Assembly (NCBI RefSeq): GCF_001305675.1
Contig: NZ_CP011853.1
Span: forward strand, 2,356,001 to 2,420,000
Length of the DNA: 64,000 bases
Reading direction: 5' to 3'
DNA from: Gordonia phthalatica
Lineage (GTDB): Bacteria; Actinomycetota; Actinomycetes; Mycobacteriales; Mycobacteriaceae
Part shown: positions 1 to 7,670 of the stretch, piece by piece
Layout of the letters: each line of letters begins with the position of its first letter
Position numbering within the stretch: the stretch's first letter is position 1
Translations under genes and position numbers: made by a program
Notes under the pieces: model-generated
Told to the model about the DNA's origin: nothing
Database searches by the model: none
Seen by the model: only the letters and a program-made list of their open reading frames with translations

Positions 1-360
1 CTCGTCGGTCGAAACCTGGTGGTCGAGGGCGCCGATCCGAGCGGCCTCCGCGTCGTCGGCGTCGCGGGCATCGTCATCGCCTGGGGGCTGCTGAACACGA
101 GTTTCGTCAACGTGTACATGACGCTGATCGACAGGGCCGCCCCCGACCGACCGCCGTTCGACGTTCCCGGCGAAGACGATCCCGATTACCCGGAGATGAT
201 CTACTTCTCCTTCACCATCGGAACCAGCTTCGCGGCCTCGGACATCGAGGTCCTCACCCGCCCGGCCCGGCGCGCCGTGCTCTCGCACAGCGTCGTCGCC
301 TTCTTCTTCAACGCGATCGTCGTCGCCTCGGCGTTCCAGGCGATCCAGCAGCTCGCATGA
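1..360 (+). CDS. DUF1345 family membrane protein (3' part)
   Basis: The reading frame is open from the left edge, so the 5' end lies outside the window and only about 119 C-terminal residues are visible. The visible part has two clear hydrophobic helices (near GVAGIVIAWGLLNTSFV and AVLSHSVVAFFFNAIVVASAFQ) separated by an acidic loop and the stretch YFSFTIGTSFAASDIEV. That loop-helix pattern is typical of the DUF1345 integral membrane family, whose biochemical role is not established. The stop codon overlaps the start of the LysE-type exporter by 4 nt (ATGA), so the two are probably translationally coupled. Confidence 0.75.
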   Translation, partial: LVGRNLVVEGADPSGLRVVGVAGIVIAWGLLNTSFVNVYMTLIDRAAPDRPPFDVPGEDDPDYPEMIYFSFTIGTSFAASDIEVLTRPARRAVLSHSVVAFFFNAIVVASAFQAIQQLA

Positions 361-977
361 CCGCGTCCACCTGGGCCGCCCTCCTCGGCGCCTGCCTGCT
401 GATCAGTCTCACCCCGGGCGCGGGTGCCATCAACACGATGAACAACGCCCTCAACGTCGGCTTCCGCCGAGCCATCTGGGGCATCCTCGGCCAGCAGTTG
501 GCCCTGCTGATCCAACTCGTCATCGTGGCCCTCGGACTCGGCCTCGTCGTCACCAACTCCCCCACCGCCTTCGCGGTGATCCGCAATGTCGGCGCCGCCT
601 ACCTGGTCTATCTCGGCGTGAAGCAGATCCGCGCGAAACCCACCGCAGCCGACGGGGAGCAGACCGCCGCGATCGACGACGGCGCGTGGTCGATGTTCAC
701 GCGGGGCGTCTGGGTGAACCTCCTCAACCCGAAGGCCATCGTCTTCCTCGTCGCCTTCATCCCGGGTTTCGTCCGATCCGATGGCGCCGTCGCCCTGCAG
801 TACACCGAGATCGGCGCGACCATCGTCGTCGTCGATCTGATCATCATGTGGTTGTTCTTCGCGCTGGTCGGCCGGACCTTCCGTCGCGTCACCGGAACGC
901 CCCGCGGACAGCGGCGCCTCAACATCTTCTTCGGCGTGCTGTTCATCGGCGTCGGACTGATGCTCGTCTTCCTCTGA
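357..977 (+). CDS. LysE/RhtB family amino-acid exporter
   Basis: A 206-residue hydrophobic protein with five or six predicted membrane helices. The N-terminal motif ISLTPGAGAINTMNNALNVGFRRAIWGILGQ matches the conserved LysE/RhtB signature (TPGP-like segment followed by G-x-R-x-G), and the length fits the family's usual 200-220 residues. The family exports amino acids or their derivatives from the cytoplasm by proton antiport; the substrate cannot be read from the sequence. The ATG overlaps the stop of the upstream DUF1345 gene (ATGA), suggesting a two-gene operon. Confidence 0.85.
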   Translation: MTASTWAALLGACLLISLTPGAGAINTMNNALNVGFRRAIWGILGQQLALLIQLVIVALGLGLVVTNSPTAFAVIRNVGAAYLVYLGVKQIRAKPTAADGEQTAAIDDGAWSMFTRGVWVNLLNPKAIVFLVAFIPGFVRSDGAVALQYTEIGATIVVVDLIIMWLFFALVGRTFRRVTGTPRGQRRLNIFFGVLFIGVGLMLVFL

Positions 978-1034
978 CCGCGCGCATCCCCTGCGGCACA
1001 GGGCGTCCGACGTCCGAATGATCACATCTGCCCC

Positions 1035-1583
1035 GTGTGGGACACTGGTTGGACAACGACTGCTACGGGGGTATGCGTGCTTGGCATCATCCTGCTGATC
1101 ATCGGCGGTGTGGGACTCGCTCTCACCCTGCTGTCCTTATTCGGGCTGGACTTCGGCGACTTCGACTTCGACCTGGGCGACGGCGGCGTCGGCCTGCTGT
1201 CGCTCGTCACGCCGTTCGCCACCGGCTTCGGTCTCCTCGGAGGCGGGCTGATGCAGTTCACCGACACCCCCACCTGGCTGGCACTGCTCGTCGGGCTCGC
1301 GACCGGAGTCGGGCTCTCCCTCGTCGCCGTGGTGGTCCTGGGCTACCTGGTGGGCTCCGAGGAGGAGCTGCCGACGCTCGACTACATCGGGTCGATGGTC
1401 CGCGTCGTCGAACCGGTCTCCCCGGGCCGGTTCGGACTCGGCGAGGTCGCCACCGCTCTCGGCGCGCAACAGCTGACGATCACCGCCGACGAAACCCTCG
1501 AACACAACGCCTCCGCGGTCGTCGTGGAGAAGATGGACGGACGCGACAGCTACGTCGTCGTCCGCTATACCGAACCCGCCTGA
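1035..1583 (+). CDS. NfeD-like membrane protein
   Basis: About 182 residues: an N-terminal hydrophobic helix, a short acidic stretch (FGDFDFDLGDG), two more hydrophobic helices (to about residue 113) and a C-terminal soluble part beginning near LDYIGSMVRVVEPVSPGRFGLGEV, which has the look of the OB-fold domain of NfeD proteins. NfeD proteins are usually encoded next to flotillins and work with them in membrane microdomains; the flotillin gene follows 66 nt downstream. The start is uncertain: GTG at 1035 is the longest form, but GTG at 1077 directly precedes the first helix and has a GGGGG stretch upstream. Confidence 0.7.
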   Translation: MWDTGWTTTATGVCVLGIILLIIGGVGLALTLLSLFGLDFGDFDFDLGDGGVGLLSLVTPFATGFGLLGGGLMQFTDTPTWLALLVGLATGVGLSLVAVVVLGYLVGSEEELPTLDYIGSMVRVVEPVSPGRFGLGEVATALGAQQLTITADETLEHNASAVVVEKMDGRDSYVVVRYTEPA

Positions 1584-1649
1584 TGACCGTCCCGCACTTT
1601 TCCACCCGGCTCGCCCGCGAGCCGAACGAATGAAAGGAACCCATCACCC

Positions 1650-2918
1650 ATGGGAGCCATTTTCGGCGCAGTAGTGGCCATCGTGGTCCTGCTCGTCCTC
1701 CTCGTCATCCTGTTGCTGTCGCGCTACCGCGTGCCGGGAGCCGAAGAAGCGTTCATCGTCACCGGCACCGGCAAGGGACACCAGGGCAAGGTGTACCGCG
1801 GTACCGGCACGTTCGTGCTGCCCGTCGTGCAGCGCGCGACCCGCGTCCAGCTCTCGTCGGTCAAGGCCGATCTGGACACCTCGACCCCCGCCAACGACGG
1901 CATCGAGTTGAAGGTCCGCGGCGTGGCCATCGTGAAGGTCGGCGACACCCCGGAGGCCATCCTGAAGGCCGGCCCGCGTTTCGGCGACGACCTGATGCGC
2001 GTCAAGGCACTGGTCACCGAGCAGCTGTCCGGTGAACTCCGCTCGATCGTCGGCACCATGACGGCCAAGAGCATCCTCGTGGACCGCCAGCAGCTGGTGG
2101 ACCAGGTCGCTCAGTCGATCAAGGAGATCCTGGGCAACCAGGGTCTCGTGCTCGACAGTTTCTCCATCAACGACGTCCAGGACTCGGACGGCCAGTACTT
2201 CTCCGACCTCGCCGCCCGTGAGCGCTCCGACCAGGCGGCCATCGCCGCCAAGTCGCGCGCCGAGGCGCACCGCGTGGCCGAGGAGAGCCGCATCGCGAAC
2301 GAGCAGGCCGTCATCCAGCAGCAGCGTGAGCTGGACATCGAGCGGGAGGCCGCACGCCAGGCCACCGACCGTGCCGCCGCCGAGGCCGACGCCGTCCGGC
2401 CGCTGGTCGAGGCCGAGCGCCGTCGCATCCAGGTGGAGAAGGACAACGAGGTCGCCGAGCAGAAGGCGCGCCTGCGCGACACCGAGCTCGACGCCGAGGT
2501 CCGTCGCCCCGCCGAGGCCGAGCTGTACGCCGCTCAGCAGCGCGCCGAGGCACGCAAGGCCGAGATCATCGCCGAGGCCGCAGCCAAGGCCGAGGGCATC
2601 CGGATCACCGGTGAAGCTGAAGCCGACGCCCTCGAGAAGCGCGCCGAGGCCCTCGGCAAGCTCGACAACGTCGGTCAGCTCGAGCTGGTTCTGAGCAAGC
2701 TCCCCGACATCGTCAAGGCCGCCTCGGCGCCGCTGGCCGACGCGAACATCACGCTGGTCGGCGACTCCGTCAGCCCCATCGCCAAGGGCGCGGGATCCAG
2801 CCTCGTCAGCACCATGGAGGTGATTCAGGGCGCCACCGGCATCGACGTCGCGGGCATGATCGCCAAGCTCGGCGAGTCGAAGGAGTCGACGACCGTCGAC
2901 GCCCCCGCTGCCGACTAG
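1650..2918 (+). CDS. Flotillin-like SPFH/band 7 protein
   Basis: A 422-residue protein. Residues 1-23 form one hydrophobic membrane anchor, followed by an SPFH/band 7 domain (about 25-200, including DDLMRVKALVTEQLSGELRSIVGTMT). A long alanine/glutamate-rich coiled coil with AEA repeats (about 195-335) follows, then a glycine-rich tail. This order is that of bacterial flotillins (FloT/YuaG-like), which oligomerise at the cytoplasmic face of the membrane and organise microdomains. An AAAGGA ribosome-binding site precedes the ATG. It probably forms an operon with the NfeD-like gene just upstream and ends at a strong hairpin. Confidence 0.88.
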   Translation: MGAIFGAVVAIVVLLVLLVILLLSRYRVPGAEEAFIVTGTGKGHQGKVYRGTGTFVLPVVQRATRVQLSSVKADLDTSTPANDGIELKVRGVAIVKVGDTPEAILKAGPRFGDDLMRVKALVTEQLSGELRSIVGTMTAKSILVDRQQLVDQVAQSIKEILGNQGLVLDSFSINDVQDSDGQYFSDLAARERSDQAAIAAKSRAEAHRVAEESRIANEQAVIQQQRELDIEREAARQATDRAAAEADAVRPLVEAERRRIQVEKDNEVAEQKARLRDTELDAEVRRPAEAELYAAQQRAEARKAEIIAEAAAKAEGIRITGEAEADALEKRAEALGKLDNVGQLELVLSKLPDIVKAASAPLADANITLVGDSVSPIAKGAGSSLVSTMEVIQGATGIDVAGMIAKLGESKESTTVDAPAAD

Positions 2919-2950
2919 TCGGTCCGCCACATTCACGTGGGCAAGTGAGA

Positions 2951-3017
2951 AACGCCCTGAGCGTCGAAGAACGCACAGACTTCAACCCTGTGCGAACCTC
3001 GACGCCCAGGGCGTTTT
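2951..3017. terminator. Bidirectional hairpin terminator
   Basis: An interrupted inverted repeat. The outer arms AACGCCCTGAGCGTCGA and its near-complement ending CAGGGCGTT pair, with an inner arm CGCACAG/CTGTGCG around an 8-nt loop. It is followed by TTT on the plus strand. It lies between the convergent flotillin and GNAT genes, so it can stop transcription from both sides. Confidence 0.8.
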
Positions 3018-3035
3018 ACTTGATCACCCTCGGGA

Positions 3036-3365
3036 TCAGTGCGACTTCAGGAAGTCGAGGATCTCCGGGGTCACCGGGTCGACGATGTCGGACACTTCGT
3101 CGTGCTTGCTCACGTAACGCGCCACCAACGGGCACACTGCGACCACCCGCTGTCCCGCGGCCCGGGTGTCCTCGAGAGCGTCGTGCACCAGGATCGAGCT
3201 GAGGCCGCGGCCGGCGAAGCGGTCGTCGAGCTCGGTGTGCGGGAAGATCCGCTGCGGACCCCGGTCGATGAACACGGTGAAGCCGGCCAGCTCGTCGTTC
3301 ACGAAGATGTCGTAGCGTCCCTCCGCGTCGTTGCGGACAACGGAAGTACGGTCTGCCTCGGTCAT
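3036..3365 (-). CDS. Small GNAT-like N-acetyltransferase (YjdJ type)
   Basis: A 109-residue protein of the short, one-domain GNAT type (length and layout of the YjdJ/Gcn5-related Pfam group). The acetyl-CoA-binding segment is visible as DDRFAGRGLSSILVHDALEDTRAAGQRVVAVCPLVARYV, with the R/Q-x-x-G-x-G/A-like loop and the CP-x-V-x-x-Y motif near the end. Small stand-alone proteins of this kind are poorly characterised and the acetyl acceptor is unknown. It is followed 18 nt downstream on its 5' side by the pirin gene on the same strand, so the two may be co-transcribed. Confidence 0.75.
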   Translation of the reverse strand: MTEADRTSVVRNDAEGRYDIFVNDELAGFTVFIDRGPQRIFPHTELDDRFAGRGLSSILVHDALEDTRAAGQRVVAVCPLVARYVSKHDEVSDIVDPVTPEILDFLKSH

Positions 3366-3383
3366 TCTCGTCCTTTCTCAGGG

Positions 3384-4370
3384 TCAGCGCCGCTTGCGCG
3401 GCTTCAACCGACTGTTGGGTAGTGGCGGGGCGGGGATCCATTCGTCGGCTCCCCACCCGCCTACTGTTCCGAAACGCTCGCCACGCGCCTGCCATTCCTC
3501 GCGGTACCCGACGATCTCGTCATGGTCGCGTCCGACGAAGTTCCACCACATGATGATGTCCTCGTCGAACGGCGCCCCGCCCAGCAAGACCACGCGGGCG
3601 ACCGCGTCGGTCGGGTTCGCCAGTTCCAGCCGCGTGGCACCGGGACCGACGTAGGCCAACGACGCGCGGCCGATCGCCACACCGTTCACGGTCAGCGCCT
3701 CGGTGTCGAGGAGGACGCCGTGCTCGAAGGTCGTATCGACGTCGACGACCGCCGTGGCGCTCGGATCGATGAGGAGTTCCGCGCCCAGCAGCGGCGTAGC
3801 GGTGGTGATGTCGGCGGTGGACCCGCCGAGGGTGCCCGCGAACACCTTCATGGTTCCCGCTGGGGCACCCGAACCGTCGGTGAGGTCGACAGCGGGTGGC
3901 GCGTAATGCTGGAAGCCGTTGTGGCCGTCGCGCACCGCATCGGGCAGTGCCACCCACAGCTGGACACCGTGGAGCATCTCGACGCGCTCGGTGGAGATCT
4001 CGGAGTGGCTGATCCCGTATCCCGCGGACATGAGGTTCATCTCGCCGGGCAGCACCATCGCCTCGACGCCCGCACTGTCACGATGCTCGATCTCGCCTTC
4101 GAAGAGCCAGCTGACGGTCTGCAATCCGGTGTGCGGGTGCGGGATCACCTGCATGCCGCCGGACTGAGAGACCGGTTCGGGACCGTAGTGGTCGGCGAAG
4201 CACCACGCACCGACCATCGAGCGGTCCCGCGTCGGAAGGGTCCGGTTCACCTGCATCGCGCGCACGCCGCCGAGTGGGACCAGGCGCGGCTCGATCACCT
4301 CGACGCCGTCGACGGGGTCTCCCCCGCATTCCATCTCGGCCGGTTCGGCCTCCACGTTGCTCATGCTCAT
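3384..4370 (-). CDS. Pirin family protein
   Basis: About 328 residues. The N-terminal cupin carries the pirin metal-binding signature (DHYGPEP and HPHTGLQTVSWLFEGEIEHRDSAG, with the His and Glu ligands), followed by GISHSE and a C-terminal pirin domain with FAGTLGG and LLGGAPFDE. Pirins are Fe-binding cupins; some have quercetinase activity and others are regulatory, so the role here is open. ATG at 4370 overlaps the stop of the upstream LON-domain gene (ATGA), which decides this start over ATG 4364 and indicates coupling. The C-terminus is rich in Pro and basic residues. Confidence 0.9.
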   Translation of the reverse strand: MSMSNVEAEPAEMECGGDPVDGVEVIEPRLVPLGGVRAMQVNRTLPTRDRSMVGAWCFADHYGPEPVSQSGGMQVIPHPHTGLQTVSWLFEGEIEHRDSAGVEAMVLPGEMNLMSAGYGISHSEISTERVEMLHGVQLWVALPDAVRDGHNGFQHYAPPAVDLTDGSGAPAGTMKVFAGTLGGSTADITTATPLLGAELLIDPSATAVVDVDTTFEHGVLLDTEALTVNGVAIGRASLAYVGPGATRLELANPTDAVARVVLLGGAPFDEDIIMWWNFVGRDHDEIVGYREEWQARGERFGTVGGWGADEWIPAPPLPNSRLKPRKRR

Positions 4371-5002
4371 CCCTTCAATCGGAACCGCAGCGCCGCGATC
4401 AGGTCGTCGAGCGCCGTCTCGATCACCTCGACGCGGGTCGCCGCGTCGGGAGCGGACAGGACGCTGTGCCGGTCGGCCGGCCCCAGCGGGAGGTCGGAGG
4501 CGGCGCGGAACGACGCCTCGACCGGGTCGTCGGTCTCGTATGAGACCGGTTTGGTCAGTTGGGAGGCGATCCACTTGAGCTGCGGGTCGCGGCGGCCGCC
4601 CTGCCCGCACAGGAGGCGCAGTTGAGCTCGCCGCTCCAGCAGGACGGTCCAGTCGATCTCCTCGCCGACCGCATCGACGAGGTCGTCGACCATCGCCCGC
4701 GGATACGGATCGTCGGGAAGCCATTCGTGAACCGTGATTCGCGAGATCCCGTTGCACAGGAGGGAGTACCGGCCCGGCCCGGCCTGGGTGATCCGGGCGA
4801 TCTGCGCGACGGTCCCGACCATCGCGCGGACGTCGCCGCCACCGACTTCCGACCCGCGCTCGATCAGCACGGTGCCGAACTGTCCGCCCGCGGCTTCGAC
4901 GTCGGGAACCATTGCCGCATAACGGGGTTCGAAGATCCGCAGGGGCAGCTGCTCACCCGGGAGGAGCACCGCCCCGAGCGGAAACATCGGCATCTCCCTC
5001 AT
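4367..5002 (-). CDS. LON substrate-binding domain protein
   Basis: A 211-residue protein whose N-terminus (MFPLGAVLLPGEQLPLRIFEPRYAAM) is the hallmark of the LON substrate-binding (PUA-like) domain. No AAA or protease domain follows, so it is a stand-alone LON-SB protein of unknown function, common in actinobacteria. The start at 5002 is supported by a TACTGT -10 box (minus strand, 5010-5015) placed 7 nt upstream, which fits a leaderless transcript. It is translationally coupled to the pirin gene downstream. Confidence 0.8.
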   Translation of the reverse strand: MREMPMFPLGAVLLPGEQLPLRIFEPRYAAMVPDVEAAGGQFGTVLIERGSEVGGGDVRAMVGTVAQIARITQAGPGRYSLLCNGISRITVHEWLPDDPYPRAMVDDLVDAVGEEIDWTVLLERRAQLRLLCGQGGRRDPQLKWIASQLTKPVSYETDDPVEASFRAASDLPLGPADRHSVLSAPDAATRVEVIETALDDLIAALRFRLKG

Positions 5003-5056
5003 GGCGATCACAGTACCCGTCGGGTGTTGCACCCATCCTGATTCGAACGGTTGTCG

Positions 5057-5125
5057 GTGCGCACCCGTGCCAGCAGACTGGGTTCCGTGCTGATGCAGAT
5101 GTGTTCGCCCACTCGATGTCGCTGA
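5057..5125 (+). CDS. Possible cysteine-containing leader peptide upstream of sulfur genes
   Basis: A GTG-initiated 22-codon open frame ending LMQMCSPTRCR, 77 nt upstream of the sfnG-like gene. The C-terminal pattern (R-L then L-M-x-M-C-S-x-x-C-R before the stop) resembles the short actinobacterial leader peptides, rich in Arg and Cys, found before sulfur-metabolism genes. In mycobacteria Cys-coding upstream frames regulate sulfur genes by attenuation. No convincing ribosome-binding site or -10 box was found, so translation is uncertain. Confidence 0.35.
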   Translation: MRTRASRLGSVLMQMCSPTRCR

Positions 5126-5202
5126 CCGACCCACGTCGGCAGTCCCGGCCGCTCGGCCGTTCCCCACCCCTTCTACTTCCCTTCAGCGGAGGTCTATTCG
5201 TC

Positions 5203-6375
5203 ATGCCCGAAAACCGTTCCGAACGGCAGCTCCACGCCGCCGCCCAACCCCTCCAGTTCGCCTACTGGGTCCCCAACGTCTCCGGCGCTCTCGTCGTCTC
5301 GAAGATCGAGCAGCGCACCGACTGGGGCTACGACTACAACCGCGTGCTCGCGCAGCTCGCCGAGAACAACGGCTTCGACTACGCGCTCAGTCAGGTCCGC
5401 TACACCGCGTCGTACGGCGCCGCCTACCAGCACGAGTCCACCAGCTTCTCGCTGGCGCTCCTTCTGGCGACCGAACGGCTCAAGGTGATCGCCGCCGTCC
5501 ATCCCGGACTGTGGCATCCCGGCGTCCTCGCGAAGTTCCTCGCGACCGCCGATCACCTGTCGGGCGGTCGTGCCGCGGTGAACGTGGTGTCGGGCTGGTT
5601 CAAGGACGAGTTCACCAAACTCGGCGAGCCGTGGCTGGAGCACGACGAACGCTACCGGCGCGCCGAGGAGTTCATCACCTACCTGCGCCGCCTCTGGACC
5701 GACGACCACGCCGAGCTGGCGGGCGACTTCTACCGCCTCCACGACTTCGATCTGAAGCCCAAACCGCTCGACGTCCCCGGTCGCCCGCATCCCGAGATCT
5801 TCCAGGGCGGCAACTCGACGGCCGCCCGCGCGATGGCCGGTCGCGTGTCCGACTGGTACTTCAGCAACGGCAAGGACTTCGACGGGATCACCGAACAGGT
5901 CAGCGACGTGCTGACCGAGGCCGCGCTGCACGACCGGACCGTCAAGTTCGGTCTCAACGGGTTCCTCATCGGCCGGGACACCGAGACGGAGGCGCGCGAC
6001 GTCCTCCGCGAGATCGTCGACAAGGCCGACCGCGAGGCCGTCGACGGGTTCGGTGCCGCCGTCAAGCAGGCCGGCTCGTCGACGTCCGACGGCAAGGGGA
6101 TGTGGCAGGACTCGGAGTTCGCCGACCTCGTCCAGTACAACGACGGCTTCCGCACCGGTCTGATCGGCACGCCCGAGCAGATCGCCGAGCGGATCGTCGC
6201 GTACAAGACCCGCGGCGTGAACCTGCTGCTCCTCGGCTTGCTGCACTACCACGAGGACGTCGTCTACTTCGGCGAGAAGATCCTGCCGATCATCCGCGAT
6301 CTGGAGAACGACCTCGCCGTCAGCGGCCGCCTGGAATCCGAACTCGCCCGCCACGGCGTCCTCACCGCCGGCTGA
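5203..6375 (+). CDS. sfnG: Dimethyl-sulfone monooxygenase-like, FMNH2-dependent (SfnG)
   Basis: A 390-residue bacterial luciferase-like (LLM class) flavin-dependent monooxygenase. Motifs shared with SfnG and the SsuD group are visible: FAYWVPNVSG at the N-terminus, HPGLWHPGVLAKFLATADHLSGGRAAVNVVSGWFKDEF in the barrel, and EIFQGGNSTAARAMAGRVSDWYFSNG near the FMN phosphate site. SfnG converts dimethyl sulfone to methanesulfinate with FMNH2 and O2, allowing sulfur scavenging. The start follows a GCGGAGG ribosome-binding site. It heads a four-gene cluster with two DszC/SfnB-like flavoproteins and an SsuD-like enzyme; no flavin reductase is nearby, so FMNH2 must come from elsewhere. Confidence 0.8.
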   Translation: MPENRSERQLHAAAQPLQFAYWVPNVSGALVVSKIEQRTDWGYDYNRVLAQLAENNGFDYALSQVRYTASYGAAYQHESTSFSLALLLATERLKVIAAVHPGLWHPGVLAKFLATADHLSGGRAAVNVVSGWFKDEFTKLGEPWLEHDERYRRAEEFITYLRRLWTDDHAELAGDFYRLHDFDLKPKPLDVPGRPHPEIFQGGNSTAARAMAGRVSDWYFSNGKDFDGITEQVSDVLTEAALHDRTVKFGLNGFLIGRDTETEARDVLREIVDKADREAVDGFGAAVKQAGSSTSDGKGMWQDSEFADLVQYNDGFRTGLIGTPEQIAERIVAYKTRGVNLLLLGLLHYHEDVVYFGEKILPIIRDLENDLAVSGRLESELARHGVLTAG

Positions 6376-6427
6376 CACCCACGCCCTCATCCACCGACAT
6401 CCACGTCGAAGAGTCAAAGGACCTCTC

Positions 6428-7633
6428 ATGACCATCACCGAATCCACCGCCGACACCGCGACCCAGTTCGAGGACGCGCTGCGGCGCGCCGACATCGTCG
6501 CGGCAGAGCTCCGTGCGACGGCCGCCGAGCGCGACCGCGCCAACAAGGCGCCGATCGCCGAGATCGAACTGCTCCGCGAGGCCGACCTGCTCCAGGTCGG
6601 CGAGCCCGTAGCGTACGGCGGCTCCGGACTGAACTACGCGCAGTCTCAGCAGCTGACCCGGCGGATCGCGCGCGGCGACACCTCCATCGCGCACCTTCTC
6701 GGCTACCACTACGCGCAGCAGCGGATCCCCCACCTGTTCGGGACGCCCGAGCAGGCTGACGCCCTCTCGCGCCGCAACGCTCATTTCAAGACGTTCTGGG
6801 GCGGCGTGCAGAATCCGCGCGGTGCGTCGGGTCTCGAGCTGACCCGGGAGGGCTCGGGCTTCCGTCTCAGCGGGCGCCGCACCTTCGCGTCCGGTGCGAG
6901 CGTCGCCGATCAACTCTCCATCACGGCGGCACTCGACGGGGATCTGGTCTTCCTCTCGATTCCGGCACGCCGGGAAGGCTTCACTCCACTCGGCGACTGG
7001 GACAACATCGGTCAGCGACTCACCGACTCCGGCGGCGTCGTCTTCGACGACGCCCGGATCGAGCGTGACGAGATCCTCGGCGACGATCCGCTCACCGGCC
7101 GAGTCCCGAACGCCTACCAGACACTGGTCACGCCGCACTGGCAGCTGGCCTTCGTCAACTTCTACATCGGCACCGCGGAGGGCGCGCTGGAGGAGGCGCT
7201 GGACTGGACCCGCCTGCACGCATCGCCCTGGGAGACCTCGGGTCTGGATGCGGCGACCGACGATCCGTACATCCTCGAACTGATCGGCCAACTGCAGTCG
7301 GAGGTCCGGGCCGCGGCCCTGCTCGCCGACCGGGCCGGTGACGCCCTGCAGCACGCCCTCGACATCGGCCCCGCGCTGACCGCCGACCAGCGGGCCGAGG
7401 CGGCCGTCGCGATCGCCGAGGCCAAGTACGTGACGACCAAGGTCTCGCTGGACGTGGCCTCCCGCCTCTTCGAGATCCAGGGCGCCCGCGCCACCACCAC
7501 CGAGCACGGCTTCGACCGTCACTGGCGCAACCTGTGGACGCACACCGTCCACGATCCGGTGGCGTACAAGGCGCGCGAAGTCGGCGACTGGACCCTGAAT
7601 CGTCGCGCCCCGCAGTTCACGCTCTACAGCTGA
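6428..7633 (+). CDS. Acyl-CoA dehydrogenase-fold flavin monooxygenase (DszC/SfnB-like)
   Basis: A 401-residue protein with the acyl-CoA dehydrogenase fold. It has the helical N-terminus (GEPVAYGGSGLNYAQ), a middle beta domain (GVQNPRGASGLELTREGSGFRLSGRRTFASGA, then DWDNIGQRLTDSGGVVFDD) and the C-terminal helical domain (FEIQGARATTTEHGFDRHWRNLWTHTVHDPVAYKAREVG). The HTVHDP ending and the absence of the acyl-CoA dehydrogenase catalytic Glu context place it with the DszC/SfnB/XiaF monooxygenases that use reduced flavin to attack S- or N-heteroatoms. It lies 52 nt downstream of sfnG with a shared direction, probably one operon for organosulfur desulfurisation. Confidence 0.8.
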   Translation: MTITESTADTATQFEDALRRADIVAAELRATAAERDRANKAPIAEIELLREADLLQVGEPVAYGGSGLNYAQSQQLTRRIARGDTSIAHLLGYHYAQQRIPHLFGTPEQADALSRRNAHFKTFWGGVQNPRGASGLELTREGSGFRLSGRRTFASGASVADQLSITAALDGDLVFLSIPARREGFTPLGDWDNIGQRLTDSGGVVFDDARIERDEILGDDPLTGRVPNAYQTLVTPHWQLAFVNFYIGTAEGALEEALDWTRLHASPWETSGLDAATDDPYILELIGQLQSEVRAAALLADRAGDALQHALDIGPALTADQRAEAAVAIAEAKYVTTKVSLDVASRLFEIQGARATTTEHGFDRHWRNLWTHTVHDPVAYKAREVGDWTLNRRAPQFTLYS

Positions 7634-7670
7634 TCCGCACCCCTCAACCAGTGAAAGCGAGTCCCAGACC

